64,000 bases of DNA from Orrella sp037026685 (GCF_037026685.1 NZ_JBANET010000006.1:123289-187288); one strand, 5' to 3'; numbered from the stretch's first letter, positions 15,938 to 23,841 are shown. Notes: generated from the sequence alone by a model not told the origin. Made by a program: numbers and translations.

Positions 15938-16345
15938 TTATGCGGCAGCGGAGCCATCGCGCGCGCGAAACCGATGCTTGTTGACCTTCATCTCTACGTA
16001 TTCCGCAATGGCGTTTCGATCCTCAAGTGGCAACGCATCGAATTCCGCCCGGGGTATCCCAGGAAAGGGCCATTCAGCGTCTTGCTGTCCGTCGCCGACC
16101 AGGCGGGGAGGGGTATTGGGGTCAACATGCGGAACCAGCAGTTGCCAAGCCTCGAGCCCATAGGCCCGTGCGATGTCTTCCAGGTTGTCGATGCGCAGTA
16201 CCGACTCGCCGGTTCTGGCCCTGGCGAGCGTCGACTTGCTGACTTTGCATCTCGCGCTTAGATCGACAAGCGTGGGATAGCGCCCACCCTCCTGGATCAG
16301 GCGGGTGAGCGTATCCCTTAGCTGCTGCACGATGTGCTTTCCCAT
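15938..16345 (-). CDS. cI-like XRE repressor without protease domain, 135 aa
   Basis: An N-terminal helix-turn-helix (LVDLSARCKVSKSTLARART) is followed by NLEDIARAYGLEAWQLLVP, then a short acidic C-terminal part. There is no S24 autoproteolysis domain, so induction must work differently from lambda cI. The ATG at 16345 (MGKHIVQQLRDTL) matches typical repressor starts; a longer frame starts at 16384. It is divergent from the cro-like gene with the shared operator between them. Confidence 0.82.
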   Translation of the reverse strand: MGKHIVQQLRDTLTRLIQEGGRYPTLVDLSARCKVSKSTLARARTGESVLRIDNLEDIARAYGLEAWQLLVPHVDPNTPPRLVGDGQQDAEWPFPGIPRAEFDALPLEDRNAIAEYVEMKVNKHRFRARDGSAAA

Positions 16346-16366
16346 CTTCGGGATGGTGGCACTAAA

Positions 16367-16420
16367 CGTTTCCCGTTTGTGCATTTGACGATTCCCATAA
16401 ATGGGAATAGCATGCGGCCA
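16367..16420 (+). promoter_or_regulatory. PR promoter with operator in the spacer; leaderless start
   Basis: The -35 TTGACG (16385-16390) and -10 TAGCAT (16408-16413) are 17 bases apart, and the spacer is the operator palindrome ATTCCCATAAATGGGAAT (16391-16408). A second half-like site TTTCCCGTTTGTGC precedes it at 16369-16382. The expected transcription start falls on or next to the ATG of the cro-like gene at 16420, so that mRNA should have no leader. Confidence 0.85.
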
Positions 16421-16677
16421 TGCCGACAGACTCCTTTTTTGACGCTGTGCTGGCGCAGCTCCGCGCGTGCAAGCACCACGAACTACACGCCATTGCCGCC
16501 CTTTCTGGCGTTCCTGAGGGGACCATACGAAAGATCAAGTACGGCGAAGTGAGGGATCCACGCGTTCAGACGGTCCAGGCGCTGCACGACTATTTCGTGC
16601 AGAAGGGCGACCTGCAACCGCCTGCGAATGCTGCCGATAGCAGGGCGCGGCCCGGGGCTGCCCGCGAGCGAGCGTAA
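16420..16677 (+). CDS. Cro-like HTH protein, 85 aa
   Basis: The first 65 residues form a helix-turn-helix domain (LHAIAALSGVPEGTIRKIKY), followed by an Ala/Arg-rich tail. It is read rightward from PR and lies opposite the repressor, so a Cro-type role is likely. The ATG stands about seven bases after the -10 box, implying a leaderless message. The tail beyond residue 68 is low-complexity. Confidence 0.83.
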   Translation: MPTDSFFDAVLAQLRACKHHELHAIAALSGVPEGTIRKIKYGEVRDPRVQTVQALHDYFVQKGDLQPPANAADSRARPGAARERA

Positions 16678-16703
16678 TGGCCTTCTCCACTGCCCTTTGC
16701 CAA

Positions 16704-16910
16704 TCAGTGCAGCACCCGGTCGTCGCCTGGCTCGCAGGGCGGCAGGCCTTTTTCGCGGTCCCGCACCTCGTCCAGCTCCAGGCACAGGCGGTCAAAAAGC
16801 TGCATGACCACCTCTTCGCTCGGCGAGTCGAAGGCGTCCCATGCCATCTCCCTGGCCAGGGTAAGCAGGGCCCTTACGCGGCGCTTCGCGCGGTCCACAT
16901 CTTTGTCCAT
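16704..16910 (-). CDS. Hypothetical protein antisense to the early right operon, 68 aa
   Basis: Starts MDKDVDRAKRRVRALLTLAR after GGAGCC and is a charged helical protein (SEEVVMQLFDRLCLELDEVR). Composition and codon use look genuine, yet it runs against the PR transcript. A small gene of this kind may be expressed in the lysogen. A longer start to 16967 is open but less credible. Confidence 0.5.
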   Translation of the reverse strand: MDKDVDRAKRRVRALLTLAREMAWDAFDSPSEEVVMQLFDRLCLELDEVRDREKGLPPCEPGDDRVLH

Positions 16911-17049
16911 CGTGGCTCCTATCAGGTCGGCGGCCCGAGTGTGCCGGGCTGTTCGTGGCAACGCCATTGTGGGTTGCCGCTACGTGAAGTCCGCATTGTG
17001 CAGCCGCTTAATGCCCCCCGAAACGCTGAAATGCGCCTAGGAATCAGTG

Positions 17050-17577
17050 ATGACGTGTAGCTACTCCGATTTGTATTGGCGCGACGTGCTCTACAACGAC
17101 GTGCGCCGCACCGACGGCGGCCTTCAGGAGGCCGCCCGGTTCCTGACCGAGCGCCGCGGCGTGTCGATTCATCCCGAGGCCCTGCGCAAGAAGTTGCGCG
17201 GGTTGCCGGGTGAGTCCGTCGATATCGACCTGGCCCTGCTGCTGTCCGAGTGGATGCAGACCAAGGCCGGCGGCGCCGAATATTCCCACCGCTGGCTGCA
17301 AACCGTGAATGCCCAGGAGGGCATGCACTGCGACGTGGTGCCGGAGGCTCCGGCCGGCGGCTGGAAGTGCGAGATAAGTGCGCTCAAGGACAAGTGCTTG
17401 AAGCTGACCACAAAACTGGGCCGCATTACCGGGCTGATGACCGATGCGGCCGAGGACCAACGGATTACCGAGGAAGAGGCCGGTCCCCTACTGGCGCTGA
17501 TCCGCGCCGCCCGGGTCATTTTGCACCGCATGGAGCGCAATGTCTTGCGCGCCGTGGGCAAGGGCAGGGGGCTGTGA
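17050..17577 (+). CDS. CII-type phage regulatory protein (CP76-like), 175 aa
   Basis: The N-terminal part (DGGLQEAARFLTERRGVSIH then PEALRKKLRG) is the pattern of the phage regulatory CII/CP76 family: a helix-turn-helix in which the repeat of EAA and ALRKKL is typical. The C-terminal half is helical and charged. It is the first gene of the rightward operon after the cro-like gene and may control the lysis-lysogeny choice. A GTG three bases upstream is an alternative start. Confidence 0.8.
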   Translation: MTCSYSDLYWRDVLYNDVRRTDGGLQEAARFLTERRGVSIHPEALRKKLRGLPGESVDIDLALLLSEWMQTKAGGAEYSHRWLQTVNAQEGMHCDVVPEAPAGGWKCEISALKDKCLKLTTKLGRITGLMTDAAEDQRITEEEAGPLLALIRAARVILHRMERNVLRAVGKGRGL

Positions 17578-17933
17578 TGATGCAGAAGTTGCCCAAGCCC
17601 AGGTTGAAGAAGGTGCGCGGGGTATGGCGCTGCAAAGGCGCGGGAATCACTGGAACCGGACCAACCGAAGCACTCGCGTTTGACCAATGGAAGGCCAAGA
17701 GGCAGGCCACGCTCGATCAGCGCCGGCGGGAAAACGCGCAAAGGGCGGCCGAGAAAGAGGCGCTTCAGGCGCGTGCGGTTCCGCCGCGTACGCCAGTACC
17801 GTTCAGGCCGCTAGACCCCGCCAACCTGAGGGGTGTGGAGGCAATGGCATGGCGTGCTGCGGCCGCTCGCGCCGCGGCCGACCAGCCCGCCTTAGCCTCG
17901 CTATCGAGCACCGTGAAGTGGGGGGCTGAATGA
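17577..17933 (+). CDS. Hypothetical basic protein, 118 aa
   Basis: The start overlaps the previous stop (TGATG), which argues against the longer open frame reaching back to 17250. The protein begins MMQKLPKPRLKKVRGVWRCK, a basic segment ending in GVWRCKG, then GTGPTEALAFDQWKA, a motif found in small phage proteins. The rest is Ala/Arg-rich helix. No function known. Confidence 0.75.
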   Translation: MMQKLPKPRLKKVRGVWRCKGAGITGTGPTEALAFDQWKAKRQATLDQRRRENAQRAAEKEALQARAVPPRTPVPFRPLDPANLRGVEAMAWRAAAARAAADQPALASLSSTVKWGAE

Positions 17934-18046
17934 ATACGCCAGAGCGTGTCGATAAAGTGCGCGGCGACCAACGCTTTCATCGAAATCTCGGGTCGGTGAT
18001 TGGTCGGCGCAAATCGTATTCGATAGCCGCCGAGGTGTCAGCATGA
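17930..18046 (+). CDS. Very small hypothetical protein, 38 aa
   Basis: Begins with an ATGA overlap on the previous gene and ends with an overlap on the Dam start, so it fills the gap exactly. The product starts MNTPERVDKVRGDQRFHRNL and is basic. No ribosome site other than the coupling overlap is visible. Moderately supported by layout only. Confidence 0.5.
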   Translation: MNTPERVDKVRGDQRFHRNLGSVIGRRKSYSIAAEVSA

Positions 18047-18866
18047 AGCCACATCGCCCCTTGGTCCGCTACCACGGCGGCAAATGGCGCCTGGCGCCCT
18101 GGATCGTGCAGCACTTCCCGCCGCACCGCGTATACGTCGAGCCATTCGGGGGGGGGGGAGCGTGATGCTGCGTAAACCCCGGGCCTACGCCGAGATCTAC
18201 AACGATCTGGACGGCGAAGTCGTGAACCTGTTTCGCGTCGCGCGCGACGACGGCGCGCGCCTTGCCCTGGCCTGCGAACTCACACCATTCGCGCGTGAAG
18301 AGTTCGATCTCAGCTACGAGCCTTGCGACGATCCGCTCGAGCAGGCCCGGCGGACCGTGTTTCGCAGTTTTGCCGGCTTTGGATCGGCCGCTGCCACGGG
18401 CCAGACGAGCGGTTTCCGGGCGAACAGCAACCGCTCGGGGACCACGCCGGCGCACGACTGGATGAACTATCCGGACTGCCTCCGTCGCGTCATAGAGCGT
18501 CTGCGTGGCGTCGTAATCGAGAACAGGGATGCTCTGGACTGCATGGCGCGCCATGACAGCCCGGACACGCTGCACTACGTCGATCCGCCCTACGTGCACG
18601 CTACGCGCGCTTTCCGCGAGCGGGCGCACTGCTACCGGCACGAGATGACCGATGCCCAGCACGAACATCTCGCCGAGGCGTTGCATCAGCTACGCGGCAT
18701 GGTTGTCCTGAGCGGTTACCGGTGCGATCTGTACGACCGCCTGTACGCGGGATGGCAACGCGTGGACAAGGCGGCGTATGCAGACGGCGTCCGGCCGCGT
18801 GTTGAGTCGTTGTGGCTTTCGCCGCGCATGGGGCAGATCGGGCTGTTTCGGCAGGAGGCTGCCTGA
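18043..18866 (+). pseudogene. Dam-type adenine methylase, frame broken at a G11 tract
   Basis: The gene opens MKPHRPLVRYHGGKWRLAPW, the usual start of D12-class N6-adenine methylases, and reaches VEPFGGGG in a run of 11 G (18148-18158). With 11 G the frame ends at TGA 18163 after 40 codons. With 9 or 12 G it would continue as GGGSVMLRKPRAYAEIYNDL to the catalytic DPPY (VDPPYVHATR) and stop at 18866, about 274 residues. No other damage is seen, so this looks like an off state of a phase-variable gene and not decay, though assembly error in the tract is possible. Confidence 0.85.
18148..18158 (+). repeat. Poly-G tract (11 G) inside methylase gene
   Basis: Eleven consecutive G lie exactly at the glycine-rich SAM-binding motif of the Dam-type gene. 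Tracts this long slip during replication; in Bordetella such tracts switch fimbrial and virulence genes. The present count puts the gene out of frame. Confidence 0.9.
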
Positions 18867-19534
18867 TGTCGCGTCGCCACTGGATCCCCGAGGAGATCGA
18901 CATTGTCCGGCAGTTCTACCCGAATCTGCCGACGGAGATGGTTGCTGAGGCTGTCGGCCGCTCGCTCTCGGCCGTCCATAACCAGGCCGCAAAGCTGGGA
19001 TTGACCAAGTCCAGGTTTTTTCACCAGTGCTTTGCGAATCGGAATAAGCGCGCCAATAGCGGCAGCTTCAAGCCGGGGATGCAACCGTGGAACGCCGGGC
19101 TGAAGGGCGTCACGGGCACGCACCCGAACAGCCGGCGCACCCAGTTCAAGAAGGGCGAGGTGCGCGGCGCCGCTCGGCACAACTACGTGCCGATTGGATC
19201 GCTTCGCCTGTGCAAAGACGGGTACCTGGAGCGCAAGACCTGTGATGACCACCCCGTGCCTGCGCGGCGCTGGGTCGCCGTGCACCGGCAGGTATGGGAG
19301 GCCGCGAACGGTCCCGTTCCGGACGGCCACATCGTCGTTTTCAAGCCTGGCCAGAGAACCGTCGTCGTTGAGGAAATAACGCTGGATCGGCTGGAGTGTA
19401 TCTCCCGAGCCGAGAACATGCGCCGCAACACCATACACAACTACCCGCAGGAAATTGTGCGCGCTGTGCAGATGCGTGGCGCGCTGAACCGGAGAATCAA
19501 CCATGAGCGCCAAGACCATCGGCGATCTGCGTGA
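18866..19534 (+). CDS. HNH endonuclease-like protein, 222 aa
   Basis: Residues 1-45 are a helix-turn-helix of the Myb/GcrA sort (WIPEEIDIVRQFYPNLPTEM, then SLSAVHNQAAKLG). The C-terminal part has an HNH_3-like layout (VHRQVWEAANGPVPDGHIVV, then LDRLECISRAENMRRN). The start overlaps the Dam stop. Such proteins often act as homing or free-standing nucleases in phage genomes; activity here is untested. Confidence 0.85.
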   Translation: MSRRHWIPEEIDIVRQFYPNLPTEMVAEAVGRSLSAVHNQAAKLGLTKSRFFHQCFANRNKRANSGSFKPGMQPWNAGLKGVTGTHPNSRRTQFKKGEVRGAARHNYVPIGSLRLCKDGYLERKTCDDHPVPARRWVAVHRQVWEAANGPVPDGHIVVFKPGQRTVVVEEITLDRLECISRAENMRRNTIHNYPQEIVRAVQMRGALNRRINHERQDHRRSA

Positions 19535-19757
19535 CGCCATGTTCGACACCCTGGAAAAGCTCAAGGCCGGGACGATCTCTATCGAGCAGGCGAAGGCCGT
19601 GTCGGAGATCGGCCAAGTCATCATCAACTCCGCCAAGGTGGAGGTGGACTACATCCGCGCGAACAACGGCGGTGAGAGCTCGTTCCTGGACGCTATAGGC
19701 AACGACAACCTGCCCCCCGGCGTGACCGGGGTGACTCGTCATCGGCTAAAGGGGTAG
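19503..19757 (+). CDS. Hypothetical early phage protein, 84 aa
   Basis: Helical 84-residue protein starting MSAKTIGDLRDAMFDTLEKL and including KAVSEIGQVIINSAKVEVDY. The pattern is common in small genes next to phage HNH or replication genes. It overlaps the HNH gene by 32 bases. Function unknown. Confidence 0.78.
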   Translation: MSAKTIGDLRDAMFDTLEKLKAGTISIEQAKAVSEIGQVIINSAKVEVDYIRANNGGESSFLDAIGNDNLPPGVTGVTRHRLKG

Positions 19758-19760
19758 ACC

Positions 19761-20432
19761 ATGTTGCACCCCATCCCCACCACATGCTGGCGAGGCGCCA
19801 ATTTGGGCCTGGAGTTCTACCGCGCCATGCTGCTGCAGATGGATCCGAGCGCAATGGCGGCGCACTCCACGATCAATCACCACGTCGATGGGATGCAGTA
19901 CCTGTGCCTGCACCGTACACCGCGGCTGACGGTCAAGCTCTACCTGATCGAGGAACCGAAGAACCCGAATAGCGGGTTTCTGGTGCACCCGCACTCGCAC
20001 AGGTATGCGTTCCTTTCCACCGTGCTGCATGGTCGCCTTCAGCATCTGCGATTCAAGCCCATGCCCGGCCAGGGCTGGCAGTGCTTCACGTATCGGGCCG
20101 AAGGACGGCGGCGCACGTCGGCGGGCGAGTGTGACCTCCGGCTGCAGCGGATCGAGCGCCGTAGCGCCGGCAGCAGCTATTTCGTGGCGCCGGACGAGGT
20201 GCACACCCTACGCATGCATGAACCCTGGCGTGGTCGGCCGGCGCCGGTCCTGATCGGTCTGACGCAGTTTGCCGACACCAAATCCAGGTCCGAGCTGTAC
20301 CTGCCGAAAGGCGTCGCCGAGGTCGCCTATCCCCAGGACCGCCGGCCGTCCGTGGTCGAGTTGGACAGGTTGCGCCGTCGGTGCTTGCAGCTCATGGGCG
20401 CAGCAGCTTCGCCCGGCGAGGTGTTGCGATGA
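19761..20432 (+). CDS. Cupin-like protein, 223 aa
   Basis: The middle holds VHPHSHRYAFLSTVLHGRLQ, a His-rich double-stranded beta-helix signature of cupins. A second conserved part (YFVAPDEVHTLRM) lies where the second cupin motif belongs. Cupins bind metals and cover many activities, so no specific reaction is claimed. It is unusual among replication genes and is probably an accessory function. Confidence 0.7.
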   Translation: MLHPIPTTCWRGANLGLEFYRAMLLQMDPSAMAAHSTINHHVDGMQYLCLHRTPRLTVKLYLIEEPKNPNSGFLVHPHSHRYAFLSTVLHGRLQHLRFKPMPGQGWQCFTYRAEGRRRTSAGECDLRLQRIERRSAGSSYFVAPDEVHTLRMHEPWRGRPAPVLIGLTQFADTKSRSELYLPKGVAEVAYPQDRRPSVVELDRLRRRCLQLMGAAASPGEVLR

Positions 20433-20497
20433 CGCGGCCGGACCACACCAGCTCTCGGGGGGGCAGCATGCTACCCCGCCGCATGGAGGATGTCAGC

Positions 20498-21103
20498 ATG
20501 ACCTGGTCCGAACAAAGCATCGCCCGCGCGCTGGCCACGCAGTTCTTCAACAGGAAGTACCTGTGCGTGGTGCCCAACTGCAACTGGACCGGGTACGAGT
20601 GCGACCTGCTAGCCATCACCGAGAACCTGCGGATCATCGACGTCGAGATCAAGATCAGCCGCTCGGACCTGAAGGCGGACGCCAAGAAGGACAAGTGGTG
20701 GCGCCGCGAGCACATCGGCTACTGGCCGACCGTGACGGAGCTGCGGCACCATCCCAGGCTGGACAAGCTGGTGGAGCAGCGCGTCTACCGGCGCCCGCGC
20801 TACAAGAGCACGCCGAAGGACTGGCCCAGCAAGGTCTGGAAGCACTACTACGCGCTGCCCAAGGAAATATGGACACCGGAGCTGCTGGACGCCCTTCCGA
20901 ACCAGAACAGCGGGATACTGCTGCTGGACCAGGACAGCACTTGTCGTGCATGGGAGGGTATCCGGGTGACCTGCCTGCGCCGGGCTACGCCGAACCGTGA
21001 CGCCAAGCCGATCAGCCCGGCCGCCGCCGTCGATATCGCCCGGCTGGCCAGCCTGCGCATGTGGGACGCCTATCGGCGACTGGACGCAAAGGAGGCCGCG
21101 TGA
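20498..21103 (+). CDS. MmcB-like PD-(D/E)XK nuclease-fold protein, 201 aa
   Basis: Start at 20498 has GGAGG nine bases ahead; in-frame ATGs at 20429, 20468 and 20483 are alternatives. The protein shows YECDLLAITENLRIIDVEIK followed by SRSDLKAD, the D...ExK core of MmcB-type proteins. These are PD-(D/E)XK relatives linked to DNA repair. Next to the replication genes it may process phage DNA. The active-site residues D and E-x-K are all present. Confidence 0.8.
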   Translation: MTWSEQSIARALATQFFNRKYLCVVPNCNWTGYECDLLAITENLRIIDVEIKISRSDLKADAKKDKWWRREHIGYWPTVTELRHHPRLDKLVEQRVYRRPRYKSTPKDWPSKVWKHYYALPKEIWTPELLDALPNQNSGILLLDQDSTCRAWEGIRVTCLRRATPNRDAKPISPAAAVDIARLASLRMWDAYRRLDAKEAA

Positions 21104-21150
21104 AGCTGCACGTCGTTTCCTTGTCCGGCTTGGAAAAGGGGGCGCGGTGA
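21100..21150 (+). CDS. Minicistron for translational coupling, 16 aa
   Basis: A GTG with AAAGGAGG just ahead opens a 16-codon frame (VKLHVVSLSGLEKGAR). Its stop overlaps the ATG of the replication gene (TGATG). The strong ribosome site and exact overlap suggest a leader that feeds ribosomes to the next gene. It may have no function as a peptide. Confidence 0.5.
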   Translation: MKLHVVSLSGLEKGAR

Positions 21151-22217
21151 TGACGAAGTCGGCCCCGTACCCGTCCGACACTCGCGCCAAGGGCTGGCGC
21201 TTCGAACTCGACCACGAGCGCATCCGGCAGTCCGATACCTGGGCCTTGGCCGCGCCGGAAATCCGGCCGTGGCTGCTGATGCTGTGGATGACGGCATGGG
21301 AACAGACGCCGTGCGGCAGCCTGCCGGATGATGACGAGCTGATCGCGGCGCGCATCGGCATGCCGCTGGACCAGTTCCAGGCCGCCAAGGGACGCTTGCT
21401 GCGCGGCTGGTGGCGAGCCGATGACGGCCGGCTCTACCACGACACGATGACCGAGCGCGTGTTGGAGATGATCGAGCGCCGCGACGGCGAGCGCCTGCGC
21501 AAGGCCCAGTACCGAGCCAAGAAGGAGGCCGAGCGTGCGGCCGCGCAGGCTGCCGGGTCCCAATCCGTACCGGAGGCGTCCCACGGTAGTCCTGAATTGT
21601 CCCACGGGACAGACGCGGGATTCCCAGGGGATTCCGGTGGGAGTGACGCTACCGGAACCGGAACCGGAACCGGTTTAAAAAAAGAAATAGCGGCGGCGGC
21701 GACACCTCCCCCGCGCGCGCACGTACGCGAGGCCGCCGCGCCGCCGCCGCCCAACCGCGACCGATCCGTAGACCTCGTCGTGCTGCTGCGCGGCTGGGAG
21801 AAGGCCCGCGGCCGCAAGCCCGCCGGGACCAGCAGCGATCCGCGGGTCAAGGCGTGGGCAAAGGCTGGCGTGACCGATGCGCAACTGCGCGAGGCCTACG
21901 ACCTGGCCGTCGCGGACCGCGAGCACGCCCAGGACCCGGGCACGATCACGCCGGGTTTCCTGGACGTCTTCGTCGCCAAGGTGCTGAACCCGCCGGCCGG
22001 CGAGAGCGCCGTGGGCAAGGTCAAGCCGCCGCCGGCCACCGATCCGCTGGCCTGGGCCACGTCCTGGCCCGGCATCGTCGCCAAGGGCGCCGAGCTAGGG
22101 CTCGAGCAACGGCCGGACGAACTGGCGCCGCATTTCAAGGCCCGCGTGCATGCCGCGGCGGGCGTCACCGACGCCGACAGGCGCCGCATCCTGGCCGACT
22201 TCGGAGTGCGCCTGTGA
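21150..22217 (+). CDS. DUF1376-type phage replication protein, 355 aa
   Basis: The N-terminal 120 residues follow the DUF1376 pattern (WLLMLWMTAWEQTPCGSLPD, then IGMPLDQFQAAKGRLLRGWW). This winged-helix domain occurs in phage replication initiators of the lambda O kind. A low-complexity linker with repeated Thr-Gly is encoded by four ACCGGA units near 21651-21674. The C-terminal domain (LLRGWEKARGRKPAGTSSDP) is helical. Start chosen by the GGGGGCG site and the overlap with the minicistron. Confidence 0.8.
   Translation: MTKSAPYPSDTRAKGWRFELDHERIRQSDTWALAAPEIRPWLLMLWMTAWEQTPCGSLPDDDELIAARIGMPLDQFQAAKGRLLRGWWRADDGRLYHDTMTERVLEMIERRDGERLRKAQYRAKKEAERAAAQAAGSQSVPEASHGSPELSHGTDAGFPGDSGGSDATGTGTGTGLKKEIAAAATPPPRAHVREAAAPPPPNRDRSVDLVVLLRGWEKARGRKPAGTSSDPRVKAWAKAGVTDAQLREAYDLAVADREHAQDPGTITPGFLDVFVAKVLNPPAGESAVGKVKPPPATDPLAWATSWPGIVAKGAELGLEQRPDELAPHFKARVHAAAGVTDADRRRILADFGVRL
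21651..21674 (+). repeat. ACCGGA hexamer repeat in replication gene linker
   Basis: About four tandem ACCGGA units encode alternating Thr-Gly in the linker of the DUF1376 protein. Because the unit length is a multiple of three, changes in copy number would alter linker length without breaking the frame. It is directly followed by GGTTTAAAAAAAG. Confidence 0.7.
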
Positions 22218-22456
22218 GCGAAGGCCCCGTCCAGTGCTGCACCTGCGCCCACTTCAACCTGCGCGGCGTCGGGGGGATGGCACCACACGGTTTCGGCTCT
22301 TGTGCGTATCGCCAAAAGGGCGCCCTGACCAGCGCCGTGTATCCGCGCACCTGCCAACAGCACCAGCCCGCCGAGCCGTCGCTGGTGGACAGCCGCCGCC
22401 GCTGGCTTGCCGCCCAATCCACATCACACCAACCCACCAGCAACAGGGGAGCCTGA
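22214..22456 (+). CDS. Small zinc-finger-like protein, 80 aa (GTG start)
   Basis: Starts VSEGPVQCCTCAHFNLRGVG with the CCTC group, followed by Cys at SCAYRQ and TCQQH. This Cys-x2-Cys plus two later Cys arrangement is common in small phage proteins located before rusA. The GTG overlaps the stop of the replication gene. A DNA-binding or regulatory role is possible. Confidence 0.75.
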   Translation: MSEGPVQCCTCAHFNLRGVGGMAPHGFGSCAYRQKGALTSAVYPRTCQQHQPAEPSLVDSRRRWLAAQSTSHQPTSNRGA

Positions 22457-22941
22457 TGGCCAACCAGATCGTTTTCACCGTCCCCGGCGCGCCTAAAGGC
22501 AAAGGCCGGGCCAAGTCCACTGCCCGCATCGTCACAAAAGGCGGTAAGCCGCTGGCGATCACCCGGCACTACACGCCTCAGGAGACTGCGGCGTACATGA
22601 GCCTGGTCCGTCTGGCCGCAGCCCAGGCTATGGCCGGCCGGCCACCCTATACGGGCCCGATACAGATGCACATCCAGATCGTTTGCCCGGTGCCGGCCTC
22701 GTGGTCGCTGACGCGTCGGCGCCGCGCCCTGGCCGGCGAAATCATGCCGACCGTCAAGCCGGACTCGGACAACGTCGAAAAGGCGGTCAAGGACGGCATG
22801 AACGGCGTGGTCTACCGAGACGATGTCCAGGTGGTCGATGACAGCAAGAGCAAGCGGTACGGCGAGGTCGCGGGCGTGACGGTGACCTTGACCGAGATGG
22901 AGGGCGTCGAGCGCGCGCAGGGCAAAGGAGGGCGGCAATGA
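22456..22941 (+). CDS. rusA: RusA-type Holliday junction resolvase
   Basis: A 161-residue protein with the RusA pattern: FTVPGAPKGKGRAKSTAR at the start, then KPDSDNVEKAVKDGMNGVVY and RDDVQVVD, holding the catalytic aspartates. RusA cuts four-way DNA junctions produced during phage recombination and replication. AGGGGAG lies ahead of the ATG. The C-terminal 20 residues are variable. Confidence 0.93.
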   Translation: MANQIVFTVPGAPKGKGRAKSTARIVTKGGKPLAITRHYTPQETAAYMSLVRLAAAQAMAGRPPYTGPIQMHIQIVCPVPASWSLTRRRRALAGEIMPTVKPDSDNVEKAVKDGMNGVVYRDDVQVVDDSKSKRYGEVAGVTVTLTEMEGVERAQGKGGRQ

Positions 22942-23603
22942 GCATGTCGGGGCAATCCACGCGGATGGCAGCGCCGCCCGCCGGCGCAGCGGCTTCCGAA
23001 CCGCTTTTCGGCAGCGCCCATGCCGCGCTGACGTTCGCTTTCAACCACTCGGCCCAGGTCTACGACCGACCGATGATGGCGCGCCTGGCGGCCACGCCGC
23101 GCCCTGGCAGCAGCAAGGGCCTCGGCGGCACCGACGGCGCTGGCCAGGCCGGCATGATCCTGGCCAATCTCGACGGACTGGGCGACCTGCACCAGCTCAT
23201 CATCTGCGCTCGCTTCCTGCCCAAGACGGCCGAGTGCCGGTGCTGCGGTCACCACGCATGGGACGCGGATTGGCTGGCCGTGGTCAGGAAGATCTCGGAC
23301 TTGGCGATGGCGGCCGGTGTCCTTTCCGGCCACGTCGTGCACCGCAGTGTCCGAGACGGGCTGCTGGTGCGCTATTTCGCCGGCAAGGAAGGCCGCGACC
23401 GCATTCCGCTCCGGACGCTGGCGGTGAAGGCCGGGATCAGTGAGCGGACAGTGACCGACCAGAACGGAAAGTTGACCGTGTGGCTGCGCGGCACACGCCT
23501 GCCGAAAAAGGGCGGGGCAGCGGCTGTTGTCGGGGAGGAGCAAAAGGCCATGACCCGGATCGAAAATGCGCTGGCGGCAGCTGGACTCATCGGCGCTGGT
23601 TGA
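22938..23603 (+). CDS. Q-like late regulator candidate, 221 aa
   Basis: The protein starts MSMSGQSTRMAAPPAG and contains FGSAHAALTFAFNHSAQVYD, CRCCGHHAW (possible metal site) and a helix-turn-helix RTLAVKAGISERTVTDQNGK. It is the last gene of the rightward early operon. A strong promoter starts inside its stop codon and meets a terminator 70 bases on, the arrangement of lambda Q-pR'-tR'. A role as late antiterminator is inferred from this context, not from a match to a known Q family. Confidence 0.65.
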   Translation: MSMSGQSTRMAAPPAGAAASEPLFGSAHAALTFAFNHSAQVYDRPMMARLAATPRPGSSKGLGGTDGAGQAGMILANLDGLGDLHQLIICARFLPKTAECRCCGHHAWDADWLAVVRKISDLAMAAGVLSGHVVHRSVRDGLLVRYFAGKEGRDRIPLRTLAVKAGISERTVTDQNGKLTVWLRGTRLPKKGGAAAVVGEEQKAMTRIENALAAAGLIGAG

Positions 23604-23628
23604 CATTTGCGGGAATCACCCGCAAAAT
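23600..23628 (+). promoter_or_regulatory. Probable late promoter pR'
   Basis: TTGACA (23600-23605) and CAAAAT (23623-23628) are 17 bases apart. The spacer holds a hairpin-like palindrome TTTGCGGG-AATCA-CCCGCAAA. Transcription should start near 23635 and meet the terminator at 23670-23697, giving a short RNA unless antitermination occurs. Confidence 0.75.
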
Positions 23629-23669
23629 CCGGCCAGTTATGTCAAGGTGCATTAGTGCGCCCAGAGAAA

Positions 23670-23697
23670 AGCCCCGTGCGGAAGCCGGGGCTTTTTT
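23670..23697 (+). terminator. Terminator tR' before late genes
   Basis: The seven-base stem AGCCCCG/CGGGGCT (23670-23676 with 23686-23692) is followed by a run of T. It lies about 35 bases after the predicted start of pR' transcription and ahead of every late gene. Confidence 0.85.
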
Positions 23698-23841
23698 GCT
23701 GCTTGATTGGACAAAAAGAGACGGCGACGGCCGAGCGGCGGCAACCGCACGACCGACAGCCACCCACGGAAGAGGGCCGTGAGCGACCCGAGGCCGTCCC
23801 ACCTGTACAGGCGGGAGGCACGGTAACACATCCTCACATTC

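Noticed and set aside
16535..16795. 86-aa and 100-aa minus frames over the cro-like gene
   Set aside because: They are complements of the cro-like gene and of the low-complexity tail, without ribosome sites.
20455..20464. G7 run before the MmcB-like gene as a phase switch
   Set aside because: Seven G is short for slippage, and the gene has a good start with GGAGG downstream of the run, so its frame does not depend on it.
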